NCBI GenBank assembly: GCA_020692215.1
Contig: JAIMKW010000002.1
Coordinates: 645,266-709,265 of the forward strand
Source of the DNA: Sandarakinorhabdus sp.
GTDB taxonomy: Bacteria; Pseudomonadota; Alphaproteobacteria; Sphingomonadales; Sphingomonadaceae
Direction: 5' to 3'
DNA length: 64,000 bases
Shown: positions 17,379 through 28,121 of the stretch, one piece after another
Position numbering within the stretch: the first letter of the stretch is position 1
How the letters are laid out: each line of letters starts with the position of its first letter
Made by a program: the position numbers and the translations under genes
Notes under the pieces: generated by a model
The model's database searches: none
Told to the model about the DNA's origin: nothing
Seen by the model: the letters and a program-made list of their open reading frames with translations, nothing else

Positions 17379-19475
17379 CTAGAAAGAGAAGCGCGCCGCC
17401 AGCCTGAAATCCCGTCCGGGCAGTGGCGCAAAGTCCTTCAGGAAGCTGGAATGGCGCCGCGCTTCCACGTCGAAGATATTGTTTGCCGACAGGATGATCG
17501 CCGTTGCATTGTCAGCCCCGAAGGGCCGCCACGCCACCGAGGCATTGATCAGCGTATAGGCCGGGGTTTCCGTCTCGAACGCGGCGATACGGGTCTGGCG
17601 GGTCACATGCTCCACTTCCAGCCGCCCGCCAACAGGGCCGCCATTGGCCTCTACACCGCCGATCATCCGGAACGCAGGAATGCGCGGAACCGCGCCGCCG
17701 CCATCGCGCAGGTCTGCGCGCACGAAATCGGCAAGTCCCGTCAGCTCGAACCGGGTGTCGCCAGACCGCAAGACGGTGACAGCGGCTTCGGCTTCCAGCC
17801 CCCAATAGATGGCACCGCCCTGCAGATATTCGAACACGGGCAGCCCTTCGTCCTCCTCGCCCGTGGGCGACAGGAAGATGAAATTGGAAAAGCGGTTGTA
17901 AAAGCCCGACACCTCCACACGCCAGCCATCCCCCCGGCCGCGCAACAAGGCTTCCACGCCCAGCGACCGCTCCTTGTTCAGATCGATATCGCCGATCTCG
18001 AATGTGCGCGTGGCGGCATGGGCTCCATTGGCAAACAGTTCCTCACCCGAAGGCGCGCGCTCAAGATAGGCGATGCTGCCAGCCAGGCGAAAGCCTTCAC
18101 CCAGCGGAACCGAAAGGCCGCCCGAGAGGGAAAAGGCATCGAACTTGCGGCGGACGCCCAACGGGGTCGAGCTGACATTGCTGTGTTCCCACCGGCCACC
18201 GATTTCGGCATCCACTGCACCCAGGTCGAAACTCTGCACCGTGAACAGGCCGAACTGGTCGGTCAGGTTCAGCGGGATATAGGCTTCCTCGCCCACCGCC
18301 TCGAAGCGGCGCGACAGGAACTGGGCGCCCGTCGCCCCCTTCCAGCCATTGCGCTCCGCCTGCACCAGCTCGACCCGGGCCTCGAGCGCATTGTTGAAGA
18401 AGCTGGTGCCGATGTCGCCATTGGGCTCGATCTCGTCGTGCCGATAATCTGCCCAGCCGAACCGGAAGTTCAGTGTCTCGAACGCACCCCCCAGCGGAAC
18501 TTCGGCCCGCGCATCGACACGGGTCTGCATCAGATCGAGGCGAACATCCCCATGCCCGTGCTCATCCGCCGCGTCGCCTGAATGCTCTTCGTCATCGCCC
18601 AGATCCAGCGTGCCGGGAATCCCGTAATTGCTTTCCAGCCGGCTGATGGAAAAGCCGAAATTGCCGCCCGATCCGATATAGCTTAGCCCGCCGGCCACAT
18701 CCCAGTTTCGCGCATCGCTGTTGCCGATCCGGCCCTTTGCTTGTGCGTCCTCGGCGACTTCACCCCCTTCCTGTGCAGCCGCATCCCGCAGATTGCTGGA
18801 GAAGATATAGCCCCCGGTGCGATAGTCGCCTGTTTTCAGGAAGCTTCCATCCGCATGCACAACAAGCCCGGTTGTGCCCATCGGCACATCCACTGTTGCG
18901 CCAAACCCGCGCTCCCTGGCGGCGCTCCCCAAGATGCCGCTCGCCTCGATGTGGGCAAACTCTTCTGGAATTTCACGCGCGATCCGTCGGTCGGTCACGT
19001 TGACAACCCCGCCAATCGCCGCCGAACCGAACAGCAGGCTCGCAGGCCCCCGCACGATCTCCACCCGGTCGGCCGTCAGCGGGTTGATGGCTACCGCATG
19101 GTCAACCGATGTATTGGAAACGTCGAAACTGCCGATACCGTCCGTCAGGATCCGAACGCGCTCGCCGTCCAGCCCGCGCAGGATGGGCCGCGAACTGTTG
19201 GGGCCGAACCAGCTCGCGCTCACGCCCGGCTGCCGGGCGAGGGTCTCGCCGATGGTGCTGCGGGTGTCGCGGGCCAGGGCTTCCCCTTCCAGAACGCCGG
19301 CGGCGGTCGGCAGGGCAAACCGCTCCCGATCAAACGGCGCGGTCACGATGATGTCGGTGCCGATCGCGCGGTGCACATCCTGATCGCCGGCTTCCTCCGC
19401 CTGCACCGAAACCGGAACAAGGCCGGCAGAGGCTAGGCAGGACGCAATCAGCAGCAAGGCACGCGGTGAAGGCAT
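17379..19475 (-). CDS. TonB-dependent outer membrane receptor, ZnuD-like (zinc uptake)
   Basis: A 698-residue protein with signal peptide, plug domain (about 45-165, including IVRGPASLLFGSAAIGGVVNV) and beta-barrel ending in the outer-membrane F terminus. An extracellular loop near residue 300 is rich in His, Asp and Glu (DDEEHSGDAADEHGHGD), the hallmark of zinc receptors such as ZnuD. The ATG at 19475 follows GGAGA; a longer TTG frame is unlikely. The Zur-like palindrome at 19512-19526 just upstream supports control by zinc. It probably binds Zn2+ with the His/Asp loop and uses TonB energy for import. No zinc ABC transporter is in the window. Confidence 0.87.
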   Translation of the reverse strand: MPSPRALLLIASCLASAGLVPVSVQAEEAGDQDVHRAIGTDIIVTAPFDRERFALPTAAGVLEGEALARDTRSTIGETLARQPGVSASWFGPNSSRPILRGLDGERVRILTDGIGSFDVSNTSVDHAVAINPLTADRVEIVRGPASLLFGSAAIGGVVNVTDRRIAREIPEEFAHIEASGILGSAARERGFGATVDVPMGTTGLVVHADGSFLKTGDYRTGGYIFSSNLRDAAAQEGGEVAEDAQAKGRIGNSDARNWDVAGGLSYIGSGGNFGFSISRLESNYGIPGTLDLGDDEEHSGDAADEHGHGDVRLDLMQTRVDARAEVPLGGAFETLNFRFGWADYRHDEIEPNGDIGTSFFNNALEARVELVQAERNGWKGATGAQFLSRRFEAVGEEAYIPLNLTDQFGLFTVQSFDLGAVDAEIGGRWEHSNVSSTPLGVRRKFDAFSLSGGLSVPLGEGFRLAGSIAYLERAPSGEELFANGAHAATRTFEIGDIDLNKERSLGVEALLRGRGDGWRVEVSGFYNRFSNFIFLSPTGEEDEGLPVFEYLQGGAIYWGLEAEAAVTVLRSGDTRFELTGLADFVRADLRDGGGAVPRIPAFRMIGGVEANGGPVGGRLEVEHVTRQTRIAAFETETPAYTLINASVAWRPFGADNATAIILSANNIFDVEARRHSSFLKDFAPLPGRDFRLAARFSF

Positions 19476-19511
19476 GGAAATCTCCGGTTTCAAGAACCGG
19501 GGTTTCCTATG

Positions 19512-19526
19512 TGATATAATATATCA
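19512..19526 (-). promoter_or_regulatory. Probable Zur operator of the zinc receptor gene
   Basis: TGATATAATATATCA is a perfect palindrome (7-1-7) 36 bp in front of the receptor start codon. It resembles known proteobacterial Zur boxes of the form GTTATA-N-TATAAC. The position, overlapping a likely promoter, and the zinc-receptor-like gene downstream fit repression by Zur. Confidence 0.65.
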
Positions 19527-19569
19527 GCGCAAGAGGCCCTGCGAGAGAGTCTCAGGAAATGCAGAGGGG

Positions 19570-19650
19570 CACTGTTCCGCACCAGGTCCGCTACCCCGGC
19601 CCAGGGGGGTCGCTTATGGGCCGCAGCAGCGTTGATGGTGCGGAACAGTG
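19570..19650. repeat. 15-bp perfect inverted repeat with 51-bp spacer
   Basis: CACTGTTCCGCACCA at 19570-19584 is repeated in reverse complement at 19636-19650. The right arm also belongs to a small 13-bp palindrome GGAACAGTGTTCC (19642-19654). It lies between the ccrM stop and the zinc-receptor gene, so it could be a transcript end structure or an operator pair. No terminator T tract follows. Confidence 0.8.
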
Positions 19651-19666
19651 TTCCGACCGTGCGGTT

Positions 19667-20873
<1,207 letters not shown>

Positions 20874-20921
20874 CACCGCTTGACCAAAGCCACCATCTCT
20901 TGGGGTTGTTGCAAAAAAGGC

Positions 20922-21518
20922 TCAGCGGGCCAGTTTCGCGATTGGCTTGAAGGATCGCCGGTGGTGTGGCGTGATGCCCAGCCGGGCGAGACCGGCTGCA
21001 TGGTCCGCCGTTCCATAGCCCTTGTTCCGCTCCCAGCCGTAGCCGGGATGGTTCAGTGAAAGCCGGTCCATCAGCGCGTCCCGGTTCACTTTGGCGGCAA
21101 TCGCCGCTGCCGCGATCGATGCAACCGTGGCGTCGCCGCGAACAATTGCCATCGCTGGAAATGCAAGTGTCGGCAATATGTTGCCGTCCACCAGCACCAT
21201 CGCTGGCCGTCCCAGCCGCTCGGCCAGCGCTGCCACCGCGCGCGCCATCGCGAGCAAGGTTGCAGCGCGGATATTCAGCTCGTCGATTTCCGCCACACTG
21301 GCCTCAGCGATGGCCAAGCTGGTCAGTTGCGCAGCGATTGATTCGCGCCTTCTCGCAGACACTGCCTTCGAATCGGCCAGTCCCTCGGGAATTTCGCCGG
21401 GGGAAAGGCACACGGCCGCAGCTGTCACCGGCCCGGCCCAAGGTCCTCGCCCCACCTCATCGACTCCGAACACCAGGCCATCGAACCGGGCCTCTATCCC
21501 CCAGCCCAGTCCGGTCAT
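20922..21518 (-). CDS. rnhB: Ribonuclease HII
   Basis: A 198-residue enzyme with the RNase HII signature FGVDEVGRGPWAGPV (catalytic Asp20 and Glu21), a VLVDGN acidic strand and KVNRDALM...YGWERNKGYGTADH. It cleaves RNA-DNA hybrids and removes misincorporated ribonucleotides. The ATG at 21518 is preferred; a longer frame to 21698 overlaps thiD out of frame and adds junk. It lies 10 bp after thiD and 184 bp before ccrM. Confidence 0.93.
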   Translation of the reverse strand: MTGLGWGIEARFDGLVFGVDEVGRGPWAGPVTAAAVCLSPGEIPEGLADSKAVSARRRESIAAQLTSLAIAEASVAEIDELNIRAATLLAMARAVAALAERLGRPAMVLVDGNILPTLAFPAMAIVRGDATVASIAAAAIAAKVNRDALMDRLSLNHPGYGWERNKGYGTADHAAGLARLGITPHHRRSFKPIAKLAR

Positions 21519-21528
21519 GCCATGGCCC

Positions 21529-22314
21529 TCACAACAGCGCGAAATTGTGGCCCAGCGGGCCATGGCCCTGCCCCAGCCCCGGAGCCTGCGCCAAAGCCGA
21601 AAGCAGAAAGGCCCGTGCCCGCTCCACAGCGGCCACCATGGGCAACCCCGCTGCCAACCCGGCCACAATCGCGCTGGAAAGCGTGCATCCGGTGCCATGC
21701 GTGTGGCGAGTGGTGATCCGCGGCGCCTCGAAGCGCTGCTGGCTGTTGTGGGTCACAAGCCAATCCACCACGCGCTCACTCGCCAGATGCCCACCCTTTG
21801 CCAGAACTGCGCCCGGCCCGGCCGCCAGCAGCTCCTGCGCGGCCAGCAGCATATCCGCCTCGTCGGCCACTTCGCTACCCGAAAGCACTTCCAGTTCGGG
21901 CACATTGGGCGTGATCAGCGCTGCACGCGGTACCAGCAGGCGCACCAGCGCTTCCACGGCTTCATCCTGCAGCAGGGATGCGCCGCCCTTGGCCACCATC
22001 ACCGGATCCAGAACGATAGGAACCGACACGCCCACAAGTGCGCGCGCCACTGCGTCGATCGTCGCGGCATCGCCCAGCATCCCGATCTTGATGGCATCGG
22101 CCCCGATATCGCCCAGTACAGCCGCTATCTGGCTCGCCACGATGTCGGGCGGTATAGGGTGGATGGCTGAAACGCCCAGCGTGTTCTGCACGGTCACAGC
22201 CGTCACCGCGGTGGCGGCATAGCCGCCCAGCATCGTCACCGTCTTGATGTCGGCCTGGATTCCCGCTCCGCCGCCCGAATCGGATCCGGCAATGATGAGA
22301 ACCCGCGGAATCAT
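21529..22314 (-). CDS. thiD: Hydroxymethylpyrimidine/phosphomethylpyrimidine kinase
   Basis: A 261-residue PfkB-like kinase of thiamine synthesis, phosphorylating HMP and HMP-P. The N-terminus IAGSDSGGGAGIQADIKT and the C-terminal THGTGCTLSSAIVAGLA (anion hole and catalytic Cys region) are diagnostic. The ATG at 22314 overlaps the glmM stop by one base (TGATG). No TPP riboswitch is visible, as expected for a gene inside an operon. Confidence 0.93.
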   Translation of the reverse strand: MIPRVLIIAGSDSGGGAGIQADIKTVTMLGGYAATAVTAVTVQNTLGVSAIHPIPPDIVASQIAAVLGDIGADAIKIGMLGDAATIDAVARALVGVSVPIVLDPVMVAKGGASLLQDEAVEALVRLLVPRAALITPNVPELEVLSGSEVADEADMLLAAQELLAAGPGAVLAKGGHLASERVVDWLVTHNSQQRFEAPRITTRHTHGTGCTLSSAIVAGLAAGLPMVAAVERARAFLLSALAQAPGLGQGHGPLGHNFALL

Positions 22315-23648
22315 CAGGCCGCGGCTCGCACGGCATCGCAAACGGCGTCCACCGTCCGGGCCACAAGCGCCTCATCTTCGGCTTCCGCCATCACCCGGAT
22401 CAGCGGCTCGGTGCCGGATTTGCGCACCAGCAGCCGTCCGGTGCCCGCCAGCGCCCTTTCGGCATCGGCGATCGCGGCCTTCACGCATGCCATCTCCAGA
22501 ACGCGCGGTTCCTGCCGCACATTCTTCAACAACTGCGGATAAGGCTTGAAGCAGGCCAGCACTTCGCTTGCCTTGCGGCCATCCTGCACCAGCACGGCCA
22601 GGATCTGCAGCGCTGCCAGAAGCCCGTCGCCGGTGGTCGCATGATCCGACAGGATGATGTGACCGGATTGCTCGCCGCCCACATTGCAGCCGTTGGCACG
22701 CATCGCTTCCAGCACATGCCGATCGCCAACCGCTGTGCGCACCATCCGCAGGCCCAGCGCTTCCACAAAGCGTTCGAGCCCCAGGTTCGACATCACGGTC
22801 GTCACCAGCGCCCCGCCCTTCAGCCTGCCGGCCTTGTGCTGCGCGCGGGTGATCAGCGCCATTAACTGGTCGCCATCCACCACCTGGCCCTTCTCGTCCA
22901 CAACGATCAGCCGGTCTGCATCCCCATCCAGCGCCAGGCCGATATCAGCCCCGGCCTCAATCACTTTGGCGGCCAACGCCTGCGGATAGGTCGATCCCAC
23001 CTTGTCGTTGATGTTGAACCCGTCGGGCGCGCAGCCAATCGTGGTCAGCTCGGCCCCCAGCTCCCACAGCGCTTCGGGCGCAACGCGATAGGCCGCACCA
23101 TGCGCGCAATCCAGCACCACCTTCAGGCCATCCAGCCTCAGCCCCTCGGGGAAGCTGGATTTCACGGCGTGGATATAACGGCCGCTGGCATCGTCGATCC
23201 GCCGCGCCCGGCCGATGGAGGCAGACGGCGCCAACGGCGCACCGTTTTCGATCAGCGCCTCTATGGCCAGCTCCTGCGCGTCCGTCAGCTTGTAGCCATC
23301 GGGGCCGAACAGCTTGATCCCATTGTCGTGAAAGGGATTGTGGCTGGCTGACAGCATCACCCCCAGGTCGGCGCGCATCTCGCGCGTCAGCAGCGCCACG
23401 GCAGGGGTCGGCATCGGGCCAACCTGCACCACGTCCATCCCAACCGATGTGAACCCAGCCGTCAGCGCCTGTTCCAGCATATAGCCCGAAAGCCGCGTGT
23501 CCTTGCCGATCAGCACGCGGTGCTTGTGGCCACCACGCAGGAAAAAAGTTCCGGCGGCCTGGCCCACTTTCATCGCCAGTTCGGGCGTCATCACCGTGCC
23601 GTTGGCAGTGCCCCTGATTCCATCGGTTCCGAAATAGCGCTTTACCAT
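22314..23648 (-). CDS. glmM: Phosphoglucosamine mutase
   Basis: A 444-residue enzyme converting glucosamine-6-phosphate to glucosamine-1-phosphate for peptidoglycan and LPS. The phosphoserine is S102 in [12 protein letters not shown], the metal loop is DGDADRL (near residue 245) and the sugar loop is GEQSGH. The C-terminal phosphate site [12 protein letters not shown] is intact. It is the first gene of glmM-thiD-rnhB. Confidence 0.95.
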   Translation of the reverse strand: MVKRYFGTDGIRGTANGTVMTPELAMKVGQAAGTFFLRGGHKHRVLIGKDTRLSGYMLEQALTAGFTSVGMDVVQVGPMPTPAVALLTREMRADLGVMLSASHNPFHDNGIKLFGPDGYKLTDAQELAIEALIENGAPLAPSASIGRARRIDDASGRYIHAVKSSFPEGLRLDGLKVVLDCAHGAAYRVAPEALWELGAELTTIGCAPDGFNINDKVGSTYPQALAAKVIEAGADIGLALDGDADRLIVVDEKGQVVDGDQLMALITRAQHKAGRLKGGALVTTVMSNLGLERFVEALGLRMVRTAVGDRHVLEAMRANGCNVGGEQSGHIILSDHATTGDGLLAALQILAVLVQDGRKASEVLACFKPYPQLLKNVRQEPRVLEMACVKAAIADAERALAGTGRLLVRKSGTEPLIRVMAEAEDEALVARTVDAVCDAVRAAA

Positions 23649-23767
23649 AGGATGCCTCGCTTCTTATGGCTCGGAATAGGCTGGGGCACGGGCAGGACGC
23701 AAGCAGTGGCAAGCACGACAATGCGGGAAACAGGCACATCTGCCGGGCAAGCTGCGGCGGCACGGGG

Positions 23768-24505
23768 TTGACCGACTCCATCTGGCTGCTGGTGCTGGCA
23801 GGGGTCTGGGCCGGCGCGCAAAATGCGCTGGCCGGCGGCGGCAGCTTCGTGACCTTGCCTGCGCTCATGATTACGGGCCTCGATGCCCGCGTGGCCAACA
23901 TCACCTCCACGGTCGCGATGTTCCCCGGCCAGGTGACAACAGCGCTTGCCAACTGGCGGATGGTCGGCGCGGTCGGCAATGTTCCGTTCCGCATCCTGCT
24001 GCTCATCAGTCTCGCGGGCGGAATTGCCGGCGCCATCCTCCTGCTGTTGACCCCGTCCGATATCTTCCGGGTGATGCTGCCCTGGCTGGTGCTCTCGGCG
24101 ACACTGCTGTTTGCCCGCGGCGCTTTCGGCCGCCGGGTGGAAGTGCGCGGGCTGAATCCACTGCGCGCGAAGATCGGCCAGTTCTTCGTTGCCATCTACG
24201 GCGGCTATTTTGGCGGCGGCATCGGATTTCTCATGCTAGCCCTCTTCACCATGGCCGGGACCGCTGTGAAGGAGGCCCAGGCCAACAAGAACGCCCTAGC
24301 CGCCGTGATGAACGGCGCTGGTGCGCTGGTGTTCGCGCTGTCTGGGGAAGCCAACTGGCGCGCCGCCCTCATCCTGGGCGCAGGCTCCATGGCCGGCGGA
24401 TACCTCGGCGCCCACCTCATTCGCCATGTGCCCGACAAGGTGCTGAAAGGCTCGGTCGTGGCAATTGGTCTGGCTCTGACAATCGGCCTTTTCTGGCGGG
24501 GCTGA
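23768..24505 (+). CDS. TSUP (TauE/SafE) family membrane transporter
   Basis: A protein of about 245 residues with 7-8 hydrophobic segments. It carries the duplicated TSUP signatures ALAGGGSFVTLPALMITGL and FVAIYGGYFGGGIGFLMLALF. The family exports sulfite, sulfoacetate or organosulfur anions or acts as an anion channel. No ATG exists at a sensible position; a TTG at 23768 gives the normal N-terminus, so the start is uncertain. It is divergent from glmM. Confidence 0.82.
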   Translation: MTDSIWLLVLAGVWAGAQNALAGGGSFVTLPALMITGLDARVANITSTVAMFPGQVTTALANWRMVGAVGNVPFRILLLISLAGGIAGAILLLLTPSDIFRVMLPWLVLSATLLFARGAFGRRVEVRGLNPLRAKIGQFFVAIYGGYFGGGIGFLMLALFTMAGTAVKEAQANKNALAAVMNGAGALVFALSGEANWRAALILGAGSMAGGYLGAHLIRHVPDKVLKGSVVAIGLALTIGLFWRG

Positions 24506-24636
24506 TGGATCCGACGTCCCACGTTAACCATCTTTTGTTGCAGAATCCCGATTTGCCGTTGGCCATCGGGCCCAGTGCGCGCCTAGCTTGGCATTCGTGC
24601 AAGCGGGGGCCTGCTGTGCAAACAGGGGTATTTCAT

Positions 24637-25350
24637 ATGCGATCATTGAAAATCGTTGCGACCGCAACGGCAGCCATGCTTTCGATCTTTTCCGCGAATA
24701 CAGCTTTCGCGGCCACGCCGGTTTCCGGGTGGGTTGATTTCAGCGTTTCGCTGAGCGACGGACAGATAGGGGATTTCACGTCCAGCTTTATTGCACTGCC
24801 CGAACCTATTGTCTTGCCGGACACGCTGAACGGCTTCGGCAGCATTCAACTGGACGATGGCCAGAGCGTCATCAGCGCTGACGGCTTTGGAAAGGCCGAA
24901 TGGATCAGTTCGACGGCAGGCTCTTTTACGATAGCCGCAAATATGGACCTCCCGACATTTGGAATCGGCGAAGTCAATGCCCTTACAAGATATCGTTTTC
25001 TGGCCACTGGAAACGGGATCTTGGACGTGGCCTACAGTTTCTCGGAAACTGGCCTGACGATGATTCCTGGATTCACACTGAGCGGGAATGACGGGACCTT
25101 CCTGACAACCGATTTCAGTCAGGATGGCGGCGCATTCTCGCTGACCATCGTGGATGGCGTGGACTATGATATCTTTACGTCCATATCGCTGCGCGACAGC
25201 GGAAATGTCGATCTCGCTCTTGATTGGGCGATCACCTACGACACACCTGTCGGTGGCGCCGTTCCGGAGCCGGCAACCTGGGCGATGCTGATCCTCGGCT
25301 TCGGCCTTGTCGGCGCGTCAGCCCGGCGCAGGCGGGCCGCCATCGCCTGA
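24637..25350 (+). CDS. PEPxxWA-CTERM sorted exported protein
   Basis: A 237-residue secreted protein. Residues 1-23 form a signal peptide ending AFA; the C-terminus has VPEPATWAMLILGFGLVG followed by a basic ARRRR tail, the PEPxxWA-CTERM variant common in Sphingomonadales. Such tails are processed by an exosortase system, which is not in this window. The body is beta-rich and rich in Ser, Thr, Asp and Gly, with no enzyme motif. The ATG at 24637 fits the signal peptide; the frame continues to 24505. A terminator follows. Confidence 0.85.
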   Translation: MRSLKIVATATAAMLSIFSANTAFAATPVSGWVDFSVSLSDGQIGDFTSSFIALPEPIVLPDTLNGFGSIQLDDGQSVISADGFGKAEWISSTAGSFTIAANMDLPTFGIGEVNALTRYRFLATGNGILDVAYSFSETGLTMIPGFTLSGNDGTFLTTDFSQDGGAFSLTIVDGVDYDIFTSISLRDSGNVDLALDWAITYDTPVGGAVPEPATWAMLILGFGLVGASARRRRAAIA

Positions 25351-25375
25351 CATACCTGTTCAAGGTTTCGGATTG

Positions 25376-25403
25376 CGGCCGCAGGCGATGTCTGCGGCCG
25401 TTT
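25376..25403 (+). terminator. Intrinsic terminator after the PEP-CTERM gene
   Basis: CGGCCGCAG and CTGCGGCCG form a perfect 9-bp stem with a 7-nt loop (GCGATGT), followed by TTT. The stem is strong but the T run is short. Confidence 0.7.
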
Positions 25404-25467
25404 CTGTGTCTCGGGGCTTGACGCGCGCGCGCGGCGGCGCATGAAGCGCTGCGCGAAAGGGAAGATC

Positions 25468-27183
25468 ATGGGTTTCGACAAGTCAAAGCTGCCAAGCCGC
25501 CACGTTTCCGTGGGCCCCTCCAAGGCCCCGCACCGCAGCTATTATTACGCCATGGGCCTCACCGAAGAGGATATCGCCCGGCCTTTCGTCGGGGTCGTTT
25601 CCGCAGGCAATGATTCAGCGCCCTGCAACACCACGCTCGATGCGCAGGCCGATATTGCGCGCGAAGGGGTGATCGAAGGCGGTGGCATGCCCCGCCGGTT
25701 CAACACCATCACCGTGACAGACGGCATCGCCATGGGCCACCAGGGCATGAAATCCTCTCTCGCCTCGCGCGAGGTGATAGCCGATTCGGTCGAACTCAGC
25801 GTCCGCGGCCATTGCTATGATGCGATCGTCGGCTTTGCCGGCTGCGACAAATCCCTTCCCGGCATCATGATGGCGATGCTGCGCCTGAATGTGCCCAGCG
25901 TTTTCGTCTATGGTGGCTCCATCCTGCCGGGCCGCTTCCACGACAAGGACGTGACCGTTGTCGATGTGTTCGAAGCGGTGGGCAAATATGAGGCCGGCGC
26001 CTGCCCGCTTCAGGAGCTGATCGCACTGGAAAAGGTGGCCTGCCCAGGCCATGGGGCCTGCGGCGGCCAGTTCACCGCCAACACCATGGCCTGCGTTGCC
26101 GAAGCGATCGGCCTGTCGCTTCCCAATTCCAACATGGCGCCTGCACCCTATGTAAGCCGCGCAGATATCGCCCGCGATGCCGGCCGGGCGGTGATGAAGC
26201 TGCTGGAGAAGAACATCCGCCCCCGCGACATCTGCACGAGGAAGGCGTTCGAAAACGCCGCCCGAGTGGTTGCCGCCACCGGCGGCAGCACCAACGCGGC
26301 GCTGCATCTGCCCGCGATGGCGCATGAGGCTGGGATCGACTTCACCCTGTTCGATGTTGCCGAAATCTTCAGGACAACCCCCTATATCGCCGACCTGAAA
26401 CCCGGCGGCCGGTATGTGGCGAAGGATATGCACGCCGCCGGGGGCATCTACATGGCCATGAAAACGCTGATGGAAGGGGGCTTCCTGCACGGAGACTGCC
26501 TCACCGTCACCGGCAAGACACTGGCCGAAAACATTGCCGAAATCCGCTGGAACCCGGATCAGGATGTCATCCGCCCAATCTCGAACCCCATCACAGCCAC
26601 AGGTGGCGTGGTCGGCCTGCGCGGCAGCCTCGCACCCGATGGCGCCATCGTGAAAGTGGCCGGCATGGAAAAGCTGGTGTTCGAGGGCCCGGCCCGGGTG
26701 TTCGATTGCGAGGAGGACTGTTTCGCCGCTGTCGAGCAGAAGGCTTATGTGGAAGGCGAAGTGCTGGTCATCCGCTACGAAGGCCCCAAGGGTGGCCCCG
26801 GAATGCGCGAGATGCTCAGCACCACGGCTGCGCTTTATGGTCAGGGCATGGGCGACAAGGTGGCCCTCATCACCGACGGCCGATTCTCGGGTGCAACGCG
26901 CGGCTTCTGCATCGGCCATGTCGGGCCGGAAGCCGCAGAGGGCGGCCCTATAGCACTGATCGAGAACGGCGACCTGATCCGGATCGACGCGACAAAGGGC
27001 ACGATCGACCTGCTGGTCGCAGAAGATGCGCTGGCGGCCCGCCGCGCAGCGTGGAAACCGCGCACCAACGACTATCAGTCCGGCGCCCTCTACCGCTACG
27101 CCCAGACGGTCGGCCCCGCCAGCCTGGGAGCCGTAACCCACCCAGGTGCAAAGGCCGAACGCCACATGTTTGCAGATATCTGA
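25468..27183 (+). CDS. ilvD: Dihydroxy-acid dehydratase (IlvD/Edd family)
   Basis: A 571-residue enzyme of branched-chain amino acid synthesis. Three cysteines that ligate a [2Fe-2S] cluster are seen: C53 (DSAPCN), [10 protein letters not shown] and [12 protein letters not shown]; the Lys of the CDKS motif is the carbamylated magnesium ligand. The catalytic Ser region [21 protein letters not shown] is intact. ATG 25468 is preceded by AAAGGGAAG; an in-frame ATG at 25441 is less likely. A paralogous sugar-acid dehydratase cannot be excluded, but the motif set fits IlvD. Confidence 0.92.
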   Translation: MGFDKSKLPSRHVSVGPSKAPHRSYYYAMGLTEEDIARPFVGVVSAGNDSAPCNTTLDAQADIAREGVIEGGGMPRRFNTITVTDGIAMGHQGMKSSLASREVIADSVELSVRGHCYDAIVGFAGCDKSLPGIMMAMLRLNVPSVFVYGGSILPGRFHDKDVTVVDVFEAVGKYEAGACPLQELIALEKVACPGHGACGGQFTANTMACVAEAIGLSLPNSNMAPAPYVSRADIARDAGRAVMKLLEKNIRPRDICTRKAFENAARVVAATGGSTNAALHLPAMAHEAGIDFTLFDVAEIFRTTPYIADLKPGGRYVAKDMHAAGGIYMAMKTLMEGGFLHGDCLTVTGKTLAENIAEIRWNPDQDVIRPISNPITATGGVVGLRGSLAPDGAIVKVAGMEKLVFEGPARVFDCEEDCFAAVEQKAYVEGEVLVIRYEGPKGGPGMREMLSTTAALYGQGMGDKVALITDGRFSGATRGFCIGHVGPEAAEGGPIALIENGDLIRIDATKGTIDLLVAEDALAARRAAWKPRTNDYQSGALYRYAQTVGPASLGAVTHPGAKAERHMFADI

Positions 27184-27195
27184 GACGCTGCATTT

Positions 27196-27615
27196 ATGAT
27201 GCTCGTCCAGATCGGGTTTGCCCTCGCTATCGTAGCTCTGATTTTCTGGGTCGTTAGACGATCCAAAAGCGAAGAAGCCAAGTTACCGGCAGAGACAGCG
27301 GCCGTCGAACAACGTTTCTCAGACGTTTCGATTTTTTCTCTCAACATCGTTGGTGAAAGCAACTACCAAGCAGCAATCAAGAAATGCCGTCCAGGTGATA
27401 CGGTTCAATTACTCATGGAACCAGACAATAAATACGATCCTGATGCAATCGTTGTCAAATGTCGCGGTCATACTATTGGATACATCGGAAAAGATAGATT
27501 AGACTGGATACACAAAGCCTTGGACAGAGATGACTTTAAATCCATCGCAATTGGATCAATTGGTTCATCAGGAAAATTTTTCGGCGTTGTCTTGTCAATT
27601 GAGAAGGCGCGCTGA
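27196..27615 (+). CDS. Membrane-anchored HIRAN domain protein
   Basis: A 139-residue protein: one N-terminal hydrophobic segment (about 4-21), a short charged linker, and a HIRAN domain (about 48-138) with IVGESNYQ, PDNKYDPDAIVVKCRGHTIGYI. HIRAN domains bind DNA 3' ends and usually sit in helicases or restriction-repair proteins; a single-domain membrane-bound form is unusual. The base composition is clearly more A/T-rich than both neighbours, which suggests recent transfer. Its stop lies 3 bp from the stop of the convergent iorA-like gene. Confidence 0.8.
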   Translation: MMLVQIGFALAIVALIFWVVRRSKSEEAKLPAETAAVEQRFSDVSIFSLNIVGESNYQAAIKKCRPGDTVQLLMEPDNKYDPDAIVVKCRGHTIGYIGKDRLDWIHKALDRDDFKSIAIGSIGSSGKFFGVVLSIEKAR

Positions 27616-27618
27616 CAC

Positions 27619-28077
27619 TCAGCCACCACGCGCAATCTCCGCAGCGCGCAGTATGGCCGATTCGATGCGGCCATAGGTGCCGCAGCGGCAGATATTGTTG
27701 ATGGCACCCCGAATATCAGCCCGGCTGGGGTTGGGATTGGCCCGCAACAGCGCAGTGGCCGCCATGATCATGCCCGATTGGCAGTAGCCGCACTGCGGCA
27801 CCTGCTTTTCCAGCCAGGCGCGCTGGACGGGATCGGAGCGATTGTCGGAAAGCCCCTCGATCGTGGTGACAAAGGTGCCCTCCAGCTCCGCAATGGACAC
27901 CTGACACGATCGGGTCGGCACCCCATCGACATGCACCGTGCAGGCCCCGCACAGGCCCACGCCGCAGCCGAACTTGGTGCCGGTCAGGTTGGAGGCATCG
28001 CGCAAGGCCCACAGCAGCGGCGTATCGGGGGCCAGCTGATATTCTGTGGGGTTGCCGTTCACGGTGAAGCGGGTCAT
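27619..28077 (-). CDS. Orphan [2Fe-2S] subunit of a xanthine dehydrogenase-type enzyme (IorA-like)
   Basis: A 152-residue protein with two [2Fe-2S] clusters: plant-type ligands C38, C43, C46 and C58, then the alpha-helical cluster C96, C99, C130 and C132. Spacing fits the small subunit of isoquinoline 1-oxidoreductase and aldehyde or xanthine dehydrogenases. Start ATG 28077. No molybdopterin large subunit or FAD subunit lies within this window, so the partner must be elsewhere or has been lost. It would pass electrons from the Mo site to an acceptor. Confidence 0.87.
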   Translation of the reverse strand: MTRFTVNGNPTEYQLAPDTPLLWALRDASNLTGTKFGCGVGLCGACTVHVDGVPTRSCQVSIAELEGTFVTTIEGLSDNRSDPVQRAWLEKQVPQCGYCQSGMIMAATALLRANPNPSRADIRGAINNICRCGTYGRIESAILRAAEIARGG

Positions 28078-28121
28078 GCCGTCGCCATAACCCGACAGCG
28101 GCAGAGAGGGAAGCGCGACAC

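Noticed and set aside
19642..19654. LexA-type operator GGAACAGTGTTCC
   Set aside because: The half-site spacing does not match the alphaproteobacterial GTTC-N7-GTTC box, and no SOS gene follows.
22957..24195. Minus-strand frame covering glmM and the TauE gene
   Set aside because: Runs in another frame over glmM and antisense to the transporter.
25615..27165. 516-codon minus-strand frame opposite ilvD
   Set aside because: Antisense of ilvD, which has all cluster cysteines.
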